Below are positions 34,269-42,404 of a stretch of 64,000 nt of DNA, one piece after another. Where the stretch lies: assembly GCA_963779225.1 (NCBI GenBank), contig CAVZWW010000003.1:496001-560000 (forward strand), in the 5' to 3' direction. The notes beneath the pieces are model-generated. The model did no database searches. It was given only the letters and a program-made list of their open reading frames with translations, and was not told the origin of the DNA. Origin of the DNA: CAVPCZ01 sp963779225 (lineage in GTDB: Bacteria > Bacteroidota > Ignavibacteria > UBA10030 > UBA6906). Numbering within the stretch: the first letter of the stretch is position 1; each line of letters starts with the position of its first letter. The translations under genes were made by a program, and so were the position numbers.

Positions 34269-34288
34269 TGTGGATAGTTTGTGGATTA
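34269..34288. promoter_or_regulatory. Pair of near-consensus DnaA boxes between rqcH and yicC
   Basis: TGTGGATAG (34269-34277) and TGTGGATTA (34280-34288) each differ by one or two bases from TGTGGATAA and are spaced 11 bases, the same as the first two oriC boxes. They lie between the two divergent promoters. Confidence 0.4.
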
Positions 34289-34376
34289 CTTCCGGGAACG
34301 GATCGGCCGGAGTACTGTATCACCTGCACTCAGGATCGGGATGTAATGGAGAATGACCGGGGGATATCTGATTTTG

Positions 34377-34405
34377 TTGCAATTGCTGGCATTATTTCGT
34401 ATTTT
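34377..34405 (+). promoter_or_regulatory. Promoter of the yicC-gmk-rpoZ-coaBC unit
   Basis: TTGCAA (34377-34382) and TATTTT (34400-34405) are 17 bases apart, and the predicted start lies about 25 bases before the yicC ATG. Together with the rqcH promoter it forms a divergent pair. Confidence 0.55.
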
Positions 34406-34437
34406 TTCATTCCTAAGCACATTTGCGAACGTATCCT

Positions 34438-35316
34438 ATGGTCACAAGCATGACGGGGTACGGACGGGGCGAGGTGACCTCCGGTGATCTCACGGTCGCA
34501 GTCGAGCTGCGCAGCGTGAACAGTCGGTTCCTGGAGGTGTCATCCCGTCTGCCCCGTTCATTGGCCCTGCGCGAAAACGAAATCAAAGAGATCATCCGCC
34601 GGACGATTGTCCGGGGGAAGATCGGTGTTGTCGTGTCTTCCGATCGGGGCAACGGGGATGCGGTGACGCTCAAAGTCAATCCGACCGCGGCGCGTGCATA
34701 CTACCGTCTCCTGAACGATCTACGCAAAACGCTGAAGATGCGCGAAACTGTCAAGCTCCAGCATTTGCTACAGTTTTCAGAGATCTTGAAGCAGGATGAA
34801 GAGACCCCGTCCGATGAAAAGGAATGGGACACAACCCGTGTGGCCCTTGAGGCGGCGGTGGCCGATCTCCAGTCCATGCGGCGGAAAGAGGGTGGGGAGC
34901 TGGAGAATGATTTCCGCATGCGGATCGCCCTCATTGAACAGCGATTGAGCGTTGTGGAACAGTTGTCCATGGCACAGGTGCCACGCGAACGGGAGCGGTT
35001 GAAGGAACGCATCCGGCAGTTGCTGGATGGCGAGCCGCACGATGACGGGCGCCTGGAGATGGAAATCGCACTGCTGGCCGACCGGCTGGATGTCACCGAG
35101 GAATGTGTCCGCTTCAGGAGTCACAACAAGTTTTTCCTCGAAGCGCTTGAGGCGGGTGATGCTGCAGGCCGCCGGTTGAATTTCCTCGTGCAGGAGATGA
35201 ACCGGGAGGCCAACACCATCGGGTCCAAGTCGAGTGCGCAGGAGATTGCTCATCTGGTGGTGGGCATCAAGGAGGAGTTGGAAAGGATCCGGGAACAGGT
35301 GCAGAACATCGAATAA
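34438..35316 (+). CDS. yicC: YicC-family endoribonuclease
   Basis: A 292-residue YicC protein. It begins MVTSMTGYGRGE, the family hallmark, followed by VELRSVNSRFLEVSSRLPRSL; the C-terminal DUF1732 part ends GRRLNFLVQEMNREANTIGSKS. YicC-family proteins are endoribonucleases that act on small RNAs or mRNAs. I use the ATG at 34438 rather than a TTG 15 bases upstream. It is followed 15 bases later by gmk, the standard yicC-gmk-rpoZ-coaBC order. Confidence 0.93.
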   Translation: MVTSMTGYGRGEVTSGDLTVAVELRSVNSRFLEVSSRLPRSLALRENEIKEIIRRTIVRGKIGVVVSSDRGNGDAVTLKVNPTAARAYYRLLNDLRKTLKMRETVKLQHLLQFSEILKQDEETPSDEKEWDTTRVALEAAVADLQSMRRKEGGELENDFRMRIALIEQRLSVVEQLSMAQVPRERERLKERIRQLLDGEPHDDGRLEMEIALLADRLDVTEECVRFRSHNKFFLEALEAGDAAGRRLNFLVQEMNREANTIGSKSSAQEIAHLVVGIKEELERIREQVQNIE

Positions 35317-35331
35317 TGCAGGGACTGGCCG

Positions 35332-35913
35332 GTGCCCGAGAAAACGCCCGTTCGTGGGAAGATCGTTGTGATTGCCGCACCGAGCGGCGCCGGGAAGACC
35401 AGCATAGCGCGGGAGATCCTGAGGCGGAATCCGTCACTCTGTTTTTCGGTGTCGGCGACGACCCGGCCGAAACGCGCAGGCGAAACGGACGGTCAAGACT
35501 ATGTTTTTCTGACGCACAAAATCTTCATGGAGCGCGTCGCCCGTGGAGATTTTGTGGAGTGGGAAGAGATCTACGGCAACTGCTATGGCACTCTCGAAAG
35601 CGAGGTGGATGCAGCCAGAGCACGGGGAAAACACTTGCTTTTTGATGTGGATGTCAAAGGGGCATTGTCGATCAAACGCCGGTACCCCGAAGCGCTGCTG
35701 ATTTTCATCCAGCCGCCCTCGTTGGAGGTGCTGGAGCAACGCTTGCGGGCCCGGCTCACCGAAAACGCAGCTGATCTGGAGCGGCGCCTCGCACGGGTCC
35801 CCATGGAATTGGCCCGTGCGCCACTGTTTGATCACCGGGTAACCAACGATGTTCTGGACCGGGCGATCGAGGAAGTGCAAACGATTGTACAACATCATGT
35901 GCAGCAGTCATAA
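35332..35913 (+). CDS. gmk: Guanylate kinase
   Basis: Gmk phosphorylates GMP to GDP. The P-loop APSGAGKTSIAREIL, the GMP-binding SVSATTRPKRAGETDGQDYVF and EVYGN-like EIYGNCYGT, and the lid Arg residues (RLRARLTENAADLERRL) are present. The start is GTG at 35332 with AGGGA upstream. The length of 193 residues is normal. It lies between yicC and rpoZ with short gaps, indicating one transcript that links nucleotide supply to the omega subunit. Confidence 0.96.
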   Translation: MPEKTPVRGKIVVIAAPSGAGKTSIAREILRRNPSLCFSVSATTRPKRAGETDGQDYVFLTHKIFMERVARGDFVEWEEIYGNCYGTLESEVDAARARGKHLLFDVDVKGALSIKRRYPEALLIFIQPPSLEVLEQRLRARLTENAADLERRLARVPMELARAPLFDHRVTNDVLDRAIEEVQTIVQHHVQQS

Positions 35914-35927
35914 CGAAAGGGACGGAT

Positions 35928-36275
35928 ATGCCGTTGAAGCCGATCGATCTTGAGTACTTCAACCAGGAAGGGAAGAATGTCCATGAATGCATCGTGGCGG
36001 CGTCCAAGCGGGCGCGCCAGATCAACGAGGACATCAAAATCGAGTTCAATCAGCGGATCGAATTGATCACGACCAAAACCGAAACCGAGGGGGAAGAGAA
36101 CGAGGTCAATCCCGATCAGCTCCGGATCAGCCTCGAATTCGAAAAGCGCGCGAAGCCTGCCGACACCGCACTTGACGAGTTGATGGAAAGCCGTCTGGAC
36201 TGGCGCTACAAGGAGAAGGAAGAGATCGTCCTGTTGAAGGAAGAGGATCTGACCGAAGAAGAGGAAGAAGCGTAG
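35928..36275 (+). CDS. rpoZ: RNA polymerase omega subunit (Rpb6-like)
   Basis: A 115-residue acidic protein. NVHECIVAASKRARQIN is the Rpb6/omega core found in FCB-group RpoZ, and the position between gmk and coaBC is where rpoZ normally lies. The C-terminal third is rich in Glu and Lys and ends in a Glu run, an extension absent from the 91-residue E. coli protein. AAAGGGA precedes the ATG. Omega helps fold and assemble beta' and in many bacteria forms a ppGpp site; the ppGpp residues cannot be judged here. Confidence 0.87.
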   Translation: MPLKPIDLEYFNQEGKNVHECIVAASKRARQINEDIKIEFNQRIELITTKTETEGEENEVNPDQLRISLEFEKRAKPADTALDELMESRLDWRYKEKEEIVLLKEEDLTEEEEEA

Positions 36276-36289
36276 CACCCGGAGCCGTC

Positions 36290-37513
36290 GTGCTAAAAGG
36301 GAAACACATTCTCCTGGGGGTGACGGGAGGGATTGCCGCATACAAGAGCGCTCTCCTGGTGCGGGAGTTCATTCGTGCCGGCGCCGAAGTGCAGGTGATC
36401 ATGACGCGCGCGGCTGCGCAATTTGTTACGCCGCTCACCTTCGGCACCCTTTCGCAGCGCGAGGTGGTGATGGACATGTATCCGGACCACCCGGGCGAAA
36501 CCGCAACCTCGTGGACGCGGCATATCGATCTGGCCCTCTGGGGGGATGCGATGGTCATTGCACCCGCCACCGCAAACACCGTCGCGAAAATCGTGCACGG
36601 GCTTGCCGATAATTTCCTTACATCACTTGTGCTTGCTCTCCGCTGTCCGCTGGCGGTGGCGCCGGCGATGGATGTGGATATGTACCGCAACCCCGTTACG
36701 CAGCTGAACATCGGCCTGTTGCGCCAGCGGGGGGTCACCATCATCGAACCCGACACGGGCGAACTCGCGAGCGGATTATCGGGCCCGGGACGTCTTCCCG
36801 ATCCGGCGGTCATTGTTGAAGCTGTTCGCGACATCCTTGCCGGGGGGAAAAAGGATTTTGCGGGGAAGAAGGTGCTCGTGACTGCGGGGCCAACGCACGA
36901 ACCACTTGATCCCGTACGTTATCTCGGAAATCGTTCTTCCGGCAAGATGGGGTTTTCGATCGCCCGTGCCGCATCCCAACGCGGGGCGGAAGTCACCCTC
37001 ATTGCCGGGCCTGTGGTTCTTCCCACGCCACCGCACGTACACCGTATTGACGTAACTACCGCCCGCGAGATGCACGAGGCGGTCCTCCCGGCATTTAAGA
37101 CGACGGATGTTCTGATCATGGCGGCAGCCGTGGCGGATTTTGCCCCGGTACAGACGGCACCGCACAAAATCAAACGCGAAGCGGTTGCCGGCGATTCGTT
37201 CAATATTGCATGCGCCAAGAATCCCGATATTCTCCGAAGTGCTGCTGATCGCAAAACCACACAGGTCCTGGTGGGCTTCGCACTCGAAACCACCAGTGAC
37301 CTCGAACATGCCCGGCGAAAACTCACGGCAAAGGGTCTGGACCTCATTGTGGCAAACAACCCGACCGAAGAAGGCGCAGGTTTTGGCAGCGACACCAATG
37401 TCGTTACGCTCATCACTCCTGACGGCCGTGCCGACCGTCTTCCGCGACAGACCAAGTTCGACGTCGCCAACATTATCCTGGACCGCATCTTGCCGATGTT
37501 GCGATCGTCCTGA
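36290..37513 (+). CDS. coaBC: Bifunctional CoaBC (phosphopantothenoylcysteine decarboxylase/synthetase)
   Basis: CoaBC makes 4'-phosphopantetheine for coenzyme A in two steps. The N-terminal flavin domain (about residues 1-185) begins LLGVTGGIAAYKSALLVREF and has PATANTVAKI; the C-terminal CTP-dependent synthetase domain begins VLVTAGPTHEPLDPVRYLGNRSSGKMG and has NPDIL and the KFD motif region. The catalytic PxMNxxM motif reads PAMDVDM, with Asp for the usual Asn, as commonly seen in the FCB group. GTG start after GGAG. Confidence 0.95.
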   Translation: MLKGKHILLGVTGGIAAYKSALLVREFIRAGAEVQVIMTRAAAQFVTPLTFGTLSQREVVMDMYPDHPGETATSWTRHIDLALWGDAMVIAPATANTVAKIVHGLADNFLTSLVLALRCPLAVAPAMDVDMYRNPVTQLNIGLLRQRGVTIIEPDTGELASGLSGPGRLPDPAVIVEAVRDILAGGKKDFAGKKVLVTAGPTHEPLDPVRYLGNRSSGKMGFSIARAASQRGAEVTLIAGPVVLPTPPHVHRIDVTTAREMHEAVLPAFKTTDVLIMAAAVADFAPVQTAPHKIKREAVAGDSFNIACAKNPDILRSAADRKTTQVLVGFALETTSDLEHARRKLTAKGLDLIVANNPTEEGAGFGSDTNVVTLITPDGRADRLPRQTKFDVANIILDRILPMLRSS

Positions 37514-37534
37514 CACAACCGGGCGGAGCACCAC

Positions 37535-38305
37535 ATGGCGGACTTTTTCACAGCGCTTGAGCGCTTTCTCAAGGACGAACGTGACGCGTTCGGAGAATTC
37601 CTCATCATGGAACGGCGGACATCCAAACCACACCTATCTTCCCGGCATTCACCCGTCCCGCCGGTGCCGGCCGACGGGGAAATACCCCTCTTTCCCCAGT
37701 TTGCCATCCCCGCATCGCCGTTGACCGCGGAGCCATGGGGATCGGCCACATCACTCGGTACTCTGCACGGCCAGATTGCCGGCTGTTTGAAATGCCCGCT
37801 CGGACAGACACGCACGAAATTCGTATTCGGGACGGGCAATCCCGCGGCATCGCTCATGTTCGTCGGGGAAGCGCCCGGTGCCGATGAAGATCTTCAGGGG
37901 GAGCCGTTTGTCGGACGCGCCGGGCAGCTGTTGAACAAGATTCTCGAGGCCATCCATCTGCGGAGGGAAGAGGTCTTTATCTGCAATATCCTGAAATGCC
38001 GTCCGCCCAACAACCGCACACCGCTTCCCGAAGAGGTGGAGCAATGTCTTCCGTATCTGCGCAAGCAAATCGCCCTGGTCCATCCAAAACTGATCGTCTG
38101 CCTGGGGCTTACCGCCGCGCAGAATCTGCTGCGCACGAAAGAAAGCCTGACAAGCCTTCGGGGCCGCGTGCTGGAATTTGAAGGAACACCGCTGATGGTG
38201 ACCTATCATCCCGCCGCGCTCCTGCGCAATCCCAACTGGAAGCGGCCGGCGTGGGAGGATTTTCAGGCGATTCAGAAATTTCATGCCGGATCCACCGGCC
38301 CATGA
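37535..38305 (+). CDS. Uracil-DNA glycosylase, type 4 (Fe-S)
   Basis: A family 4 uracil-DNA glycosylase that removes uracil from DNA. The core starts near residue 80: CLKCPLG and CNILKCRPPNNR supply the Cys residues of the 4Fe-4S cluster, GEAPGADEDLQGEPFVGRAG is the active-site motif A and TYHPAALLRNP is motif B. The first 70 residues are a Pro-rich extension not needed for activity. It lies between coaBC and dnaB on the same strand with gaps of about 20 bases and good ribosome binding sites. Confidence 0.94.
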   Translation: MADFFTALERFLKDERDAFGEFLIMERRTSKPHLSSRHSPVPPVPADGEIPLFPQFAIPASPLTAEPWGSATSLGTLHGQIAGCLKCPLGQTRTKFVFGTGNPAASLMFVGEAPGADEDLQGEPFVGRAGQLLNKILEAIHLRREEVFICNILKCRPPNNRTPLPEEVEQCLPYLRKQIALVHPKLIVCLGLTAAQNLLRTKESLTSLRGRVLEFEGTPLMVTYHPAALLRNPNWKRPAWEDFQAIQKFHAGSTGP

Positions 38306-38325
38306 GGAACTGAAGGAGTTGCTGT

Positions 38326-39762
38326 ATGGCTGAACTGTCCCGTGGCGGCGGCATCGATCTGGTGCCGGAGCGGCAACAGTCGGATGGCCGTATTCCACCC
38401 CATGCCGTTGACATCGAAGAACAAATCCTCGGTGCGATGCTTCTGGAGAAGGAAGCCATTTCCAAAGCGATCGAAGTGCTGGATGAGGATGCGTTTCATG
38501 CCGAGCGGAACCGGAAGGTCTTTCAGGCGATCCTCGGGCTCTTCGAACGGGGGGAGCCGGCGGACAGCATCACCGTAACGGAAGAATTACGCCGCCGGGG
38601 CCAGCTGGAGAGTGCCGGGGGGCAGAGCTACCTTGTCGAACTCACGATGAAGGTGAGCTCTTCGGCGAACGTGGAGTATCACGCGCGTATCGTTCTGGAA
38701 CGGGCCATTCTCCGCAAGCTCATTTCAGAAACCAACAAGATTTCCTCGCGGGCCTTCAGTCCGACCGAGGATGCGTTCGACCTGCTCGACGATGCTGAGC
38801 AGGCGATCTTCCGTATTTCCGAATGGCGGCTGAAGAAGAGTTTCGTTTCCATGGACCGTGCGCTGCACAGCACGCTGGAAATGCTGGAAAGTATTCACGG
38901 GAAGCACGAAGGAGTGACCGGGGTGCCGACAGGCTTCCGCGACCTGGACACGCTTACCGGCGGCTGGCAGAATTCCGACCTGATTATCGTGGCGGGACGC
39001 CCCAGCTCGGGCAAGACCGCATTTGCGCTTTCGCTGGCTTCCAACGCGGCCCTCCACAAAAGCAAGCCCACCACGATTGGTATTTTTTCACTTGAAATGT
39101 CCACGAATCAGCTGATCATGCGACTGCTGTGTGCCGAAGCGCGTGTGGATGCGCATGCGGTACGCACGGGCAGGTTGCCGGACGAAGAGTGGACGCGCCT
39201 GAGCCTTGCGGCCGGCCGTCTCGCCAAAGCGCGGCTCTTTATTGATGACTCGGCAAGTCTGGGCATTCTTGAATTGCGCGCCAAAGCACGCCGTCTGCGC
39301 GCCGAGCACAATGCAGGATTGATCATTGTCGACTATCTCCAGTTAATGCAGGGACCCAGAGCGGCCGAAAACCGGGAGAAAGAAATCTCGGCCATCTCCC
39401 GCTCCCTCAAGGCCCTTGCCAAAGAACTCAACGTTCCCGTCATTGCCCTTTCGCAGCTCAGCCGCGCAGTGGAAGGACGCACCGACAAACGTCCCATTCT
39501 CTCCGATCTGCGCGAATCGGGTGCCATCGAACAGGACGCCGATGTGGTGATGTTTGTGCACCGGCCGGAAATGTACACCGATCCGAAATCCAACAAAGCT
39601 GCGGATGTGCAGGGTCGCGCGGAAATTATCATCGGCAAACAACGCAACGGCCCCATTGACGACGTGAACCTCGCCTTTGTCCACCGTTATGCGCGGTTCG
39701 AAAACCTCGCCCTTCCGTCGTTTGAACCCGGGCCGCCCGGACTGGAAGAGCCGTCGTTCTAG
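38326..39762 (+). CDS. dnaB: Replicative DNA helicase DnaB
   Basis: A 478-residue hexameric helicase. The N-terminal domain has PHAVDIEEQILGAMLLE and the RecA-like domain has GVPTGFRDLDTLTGGWQNSDLIIVAGRPSSGKTAFAL, Walker B LIIVDYLQLMQG and LSQLSRAVEGRTDKRPILSDLRESGAIEQDADVV. No intein is seen. AAGGAG precedes the ATG. With DnaA and DciA in the same window, the helicase and its probable loader are both present, while no dnaC or dnaI is. Confidence 0.97.
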   Translation: MAELSRGGGIDLVPERQQSDGRIPPHAVDIEEQILGAMLLEKEAISKAIEVLDEDAFHAERNRKVFQAILGLFERGEPADSITVTEELRRRGQLESAGGQSYLVELTMKVSSSANVEYHARIVLERAILRKLISETNKISSRAFSPTEDAFDLLDDAEQAIFRISEWRLKKSFVSMDRALHSTLEMLESIHGKHEGVTGVPTGFRDLDTLTGGWQNSDLIIVAGRPSSGKTAFALSLASNAALHKSKPTTIGIFSLEMSTNQLIMRLLCAEARVDAHAVRTGRLPDEEWTRLSLAAGRLAKARLFIDDSASLGILELRAKARRLRAEHNAGLIIVDYLQLMQGPRAAENREKEISAISRSLKALAKELNVPVIALSQLSRAVEGRTDKRPILSDLRESGAIEQDADVVMFVHRPEMYTDPKSNKAADVQGRAEIIIGKQRNGPIDDVNLAFVHRYARFENLALPSFEPGPPGLEEPSF

Positions 39763-39842
39763 CGGAATCTTTGTGTGAACATTACACGGCATGTTGACGC
39801 ACCGTCCGGAATGGAGTGCGCCACGATCAAGGAACCGGCCGT

Positions 39843-40760
39843 ATGAAGAACAGATCCGTTTATGCAGATCCCCGGTTTTCCGGCCGTCGACGGACAACCC
39901 GCCGGGAATTTCTTCTGCGCGCCGGTGGTGCGGGCGTGGCCCTGCTCTGTCTGCCGCGCTGGACACATCCTGCCGGGGATGACGACGCAGTCATCGTCCG
40001 TCACGTGTTTTCCTGGGCAGAGGAACGCGGATTGGCATCACTGCCGGTCGGCGGAATTGTCGCCGCCATCGGAGAGTCGCTTATCGGTACACCCTATGTC
40101 GCCCACTCGCTTGAAAGGGAGGGCGAAGAGCACCTGGTGGTGAATCTCAGGGGCTTTGATTGCCTGACGTTCGTAGAAAACTCCCTTGCGCTCGCCCGAT
40201 GCGTGAAAAGCGGAACGACAACATTCGAAACATTCCTCGCCGAGCTCACCCTTATCCGCTATTCTTCAGGCGTCATCAACGGGTATTCCAGCCGTCTGCA
40301 CTACTTCACGGACTGGATGTCGGACAATGTGCGAAAGAAAGTGATACGCGATATCACGGTCGAAGCCGGCGGGACGGAGTACCGGAAAGTGATCAATTTC
40401 ATGTCGTCCCACAGAGCCTCGTACCGGCAGCTTGCCGACGACGCAACCCTTACCACCATCACAGAAACGGAAATCCGTCTCTCCTCGGCCCCGCTGTACC
40501 GGGTGACAAAGGAACGGCTGACGGCCGCACAGCGCCTGCTCCGGAGCGGCGATATCATCGGGACCGTGACGTCGATGGAAGGTATGGATATCGCCCACAC
40601 CGGTATGGTGCTGCTCACCGGTGGAACGCCGCGGTTCCTCCATGCCCCGCTGTCGGGGGGCAAGGTGACGCTGTCGTCAGGTGATCTTGCCGCCTATGTG
40701 CAGGCCATTCGTTCGCATACCGGGGTGGTCATAGCACGGCCACTGGAACCGGCGACATAA
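39843..40760 (+). CDS. Tat-exported DUF1460 protein (NlpC/P60-like amidase fold)
   Basis: A 305-residue protein with a twin-arginine signal (TRREFLLRAGGAGVALL) and a DUF1460 domain; this family has an NlpC/P60-like fold and includes N-acetylmuramoyl-L-alanine amidase-like proteins. The likely nucleophile is the Cys in RGFDCLTFVEN, with His in IAHTGMVLL. I start at ATG 39843, with AAGGA upstream, rather than at a GTG nine codons earlier. A Tat signal is unusual for cell-wall hydrolases of this fold and suggests cytoplasmic folding before export. Confidence 0.85.
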   Translation: MKNRSVYADPRFSGRRRTTRREFLLRAGGAGVALLCLPRWTHPAGDDDAVIVRHVFSWAEERGLASLPVGGIVAAIGESLIGTPYVAHSLEREGEEHLVVNLRGFDCLTFVENSLALARCVKSGTTTFETFLAELTLIRYSSGVINGYSSRLHYFTDWMSDNVRKKVIRDITVEAGGTEYRKVINFMSSHRASYRQLADDATLTTITETEIRLSSAPLYRVTKERLTAAQRLLRSGDIIGTVTSMEGMDIAHTGMVLLTGGTPRFLHAPLSGGKVTLSSGDLAAYVQAIRSHTGVVIARPLEPAT

Positions 40761-40794
40761 CTCATCCATTCGTTCACATCACACGGAGCAGCAC

Positions 40795-41544
40795 ATGAAG
40801 CGGTTGATGATGGTCGTTCTTACAGCGGTGTTTGTTGCGGCAGGGTACGGACAGGGAATGTACTGGGAAAGCACTGTGACCATTTCCGGACAGGACCAGA
40901 AAGAAAAGCTGATGAAGACGTTCTATCTTCCGAAGAAAATGAAGACTACCTCGGAGGGCGAAAGTGAATATATGCTCACCCGGATCGACCAGGAAAAGCT
41001 GTACACGGTGAATCCGACGGATAAAACCTACACGGAAACGACCTTTGCGCAAATGGAAGCGGCCGGCAAACAAATGGAAGCGCAGATGAAGAAGCTGCAG
41101 GAACAGATGAAGGACATGCCCGCCGAGCAGCGCGCGATGATGGAGAAAATGCTCGGGGCCAATACTCCCGGGAAGGCTGAGGTAACATACGATGTCATCA
41201 AAACAGCGGAAAGGAAGGCCATCAGCGGTTTCTCATGCACACGCTACTCCATGACGCAGGACAAAAAGGAGATCGCCTCGATCTGGGCCACGCAGGATGT
41301 CGCAGGGTTTGCCGCCATGAGGCAGGATATGATAGAACAGCTCAGCAGGATGTCGACGCTCAAAGGGCTGTCCCAGGCGATGACGAAGGTGGAAGGATTT
41401 CCGATCGAGATGAACATGGCCATGGGGGTGAAAACGCTGGTGACAAAGATCGAGCGCCGGGCCATTGCAGCAAGCGAGTTTGACATTCCCCCGGGTTTTA
41501 CCAAAGTGGAGCGGTCGGCGGGCTCCAAGAAGAGCGGGAAATAG
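40795..41544 (+). CDS. Secreted DUF4412-like protein
   Basis: A 249-residue protein with a signal peptide (LMMVVLTAVFVAAGYGQ). The body fits DUF4412: YWESTVTISGQ, a middle rich in Met, Gln and Lys (MEAQMKKLQEQMKDMPAEQRAMMEKML), then TYDVIKTAERKAISGFSCTRYSM and a closing IPPGFTKV. The Met-rich helix stands out. Function is unknown; such proteins are exported in Bacteroidota and relatives. GGAG stands 6 bases before the ATG. It ends 15 bases from a convergent glycosyltransferase gene, with no terminator visible. Confidence 0.75.
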   Translation: MKRLMMVVLTAVFVAAGYGQGMYWESTVTISGQDQKEKLMKTFYLPKKMKTTSEGESEYMLTRIDQEKLYTVNPTDKTYTETTFAQMEAAGKQMEAQMKKLQEQMKDMPAEQRAMMEKMLGANTPGKAEVTYDVIKTAERKAISGFSCTRYSMTQDKKEIASIWATQDVAGFAAMRQDMIEQLSRMSTLKGLSQAMTKVEGFPIEMNMAMGVKTLVTKIERRAIAASEFDIPPGFTKVERSAGSKKSGK

Positions 41545-41559
41545 GATCACGGAACAGGG

Positions 41560-42393
41560 CTACACCGTCCCCGGGACATCCACCTGTTCCAGCCCCATGC
41601 GGCAGCGGGGTTGCCCTGTGTTCTTTACCCGCTCGAATCGTTCCCAGCAGGCATTCGATACTTTAGTCAACGGATGATGGACGTGAAACTGGATGGCGAG
41701 GTTCCTGACCGACTTCGTTTTCACGCCGGTTAAGGAGAGACGATACTCGATGTCGGAGTCTTCCCCGCATCCCGGACCGTCATAGAGTTCATCGAACCCG
41801 TTGATTGCAACAAGATCCGCTTTTGCCAGAGAAAAGTTACTCCCGAGCATTCCGCGGGCCTTGCGCAGAAGGAGTTTCCGCAGGAGTGCGCTGTGCATCC
41901 GGATGCCGTCTTCGATACGCAGGGCCTCTCCCCTGAGTCCATCCCTACACACCCCCCAATTCAACCGCTCGAAGCTCCCGCTGGTTATTGCACTGACGGT
42001 AAGCGACTCCGACCATCGTTTGCTGGTTTCCACACGCCTTCCCAGAAGCACCATGCGCTCCTCACGCTCACGCCAGTGGTCTTCCAGAAAGCGTCTCGAG
42101 GGAATACAATCTCCGTCAATGAAAACCAGATAGTCGCTCTGCGAGGCACGTATTGCGCTGTTCAGGATTGTGTTCTTCCGCCAGCCGCGGTCGTCGTGGA
42201 AAATGTGGGTCAGCGGGACGCCGGTCTCGCGGCGGCATTCCGCAATCACCTGCCGTACGGCCGGACCGGACCCATCATCGGCGATGAGAATTTCAAAGTC
42301 CCTTATCGATTGCCGCGCGCATGCCGTCAGGACGAGCTGGAGGACATCCGGCTTGTTGTAGACGGCGATGATCAGGGAGAGGGATGGCTGCAT
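41560..42393 (-). CDS. Family 2 glycosyltransferase
   Basis: A GT2 enzyme of 277 residues with SLSLIIAVYNKPDVLQLVL at its start, then ILIADDGSG, the DxD-type metal site FIDGDCIPSRRFLEDHW and GCGEDSDIEYRLSLTGVK, a galactosyl/GalNAc-transferase-like acidic motif. It probably adds sugar to an envelope glycan. I place the start at ATG 42393, 11 bases after amrS; an ATG at 42447 within amrS is possible. The nearby O-antigen ligase and GT9 genes support a surface polysaccharide role, but the donor is unknown. Confidence 0.85.
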   Translation of the reverse strand: MQPSLSLIIAVYNKPDVLQLVLTACARQSIRDFEILIADDGSGPAVRQVIAECRRETGVPLTHIFHDDRGWRKNTILNSAIRASQSDYLVFIDGDCIPSRRFLEDHWREREERMVLLGRRVETSKRWSESLTVSAITSGSFERLNWGVCRDGLRGEALRIEDGIRMHSALLRKLLLRKARGMLGSNFSLAKADLVAINGFDELYDGPGCGEDSDIEYRLSLTGVKTKSVRNLAIQFHVHHPLTKVSNACWERFERVKNTGQPRCRMGLEQVDVPGTV

Positions 42394-42404
42394 GATGTCC
42401 GGTT

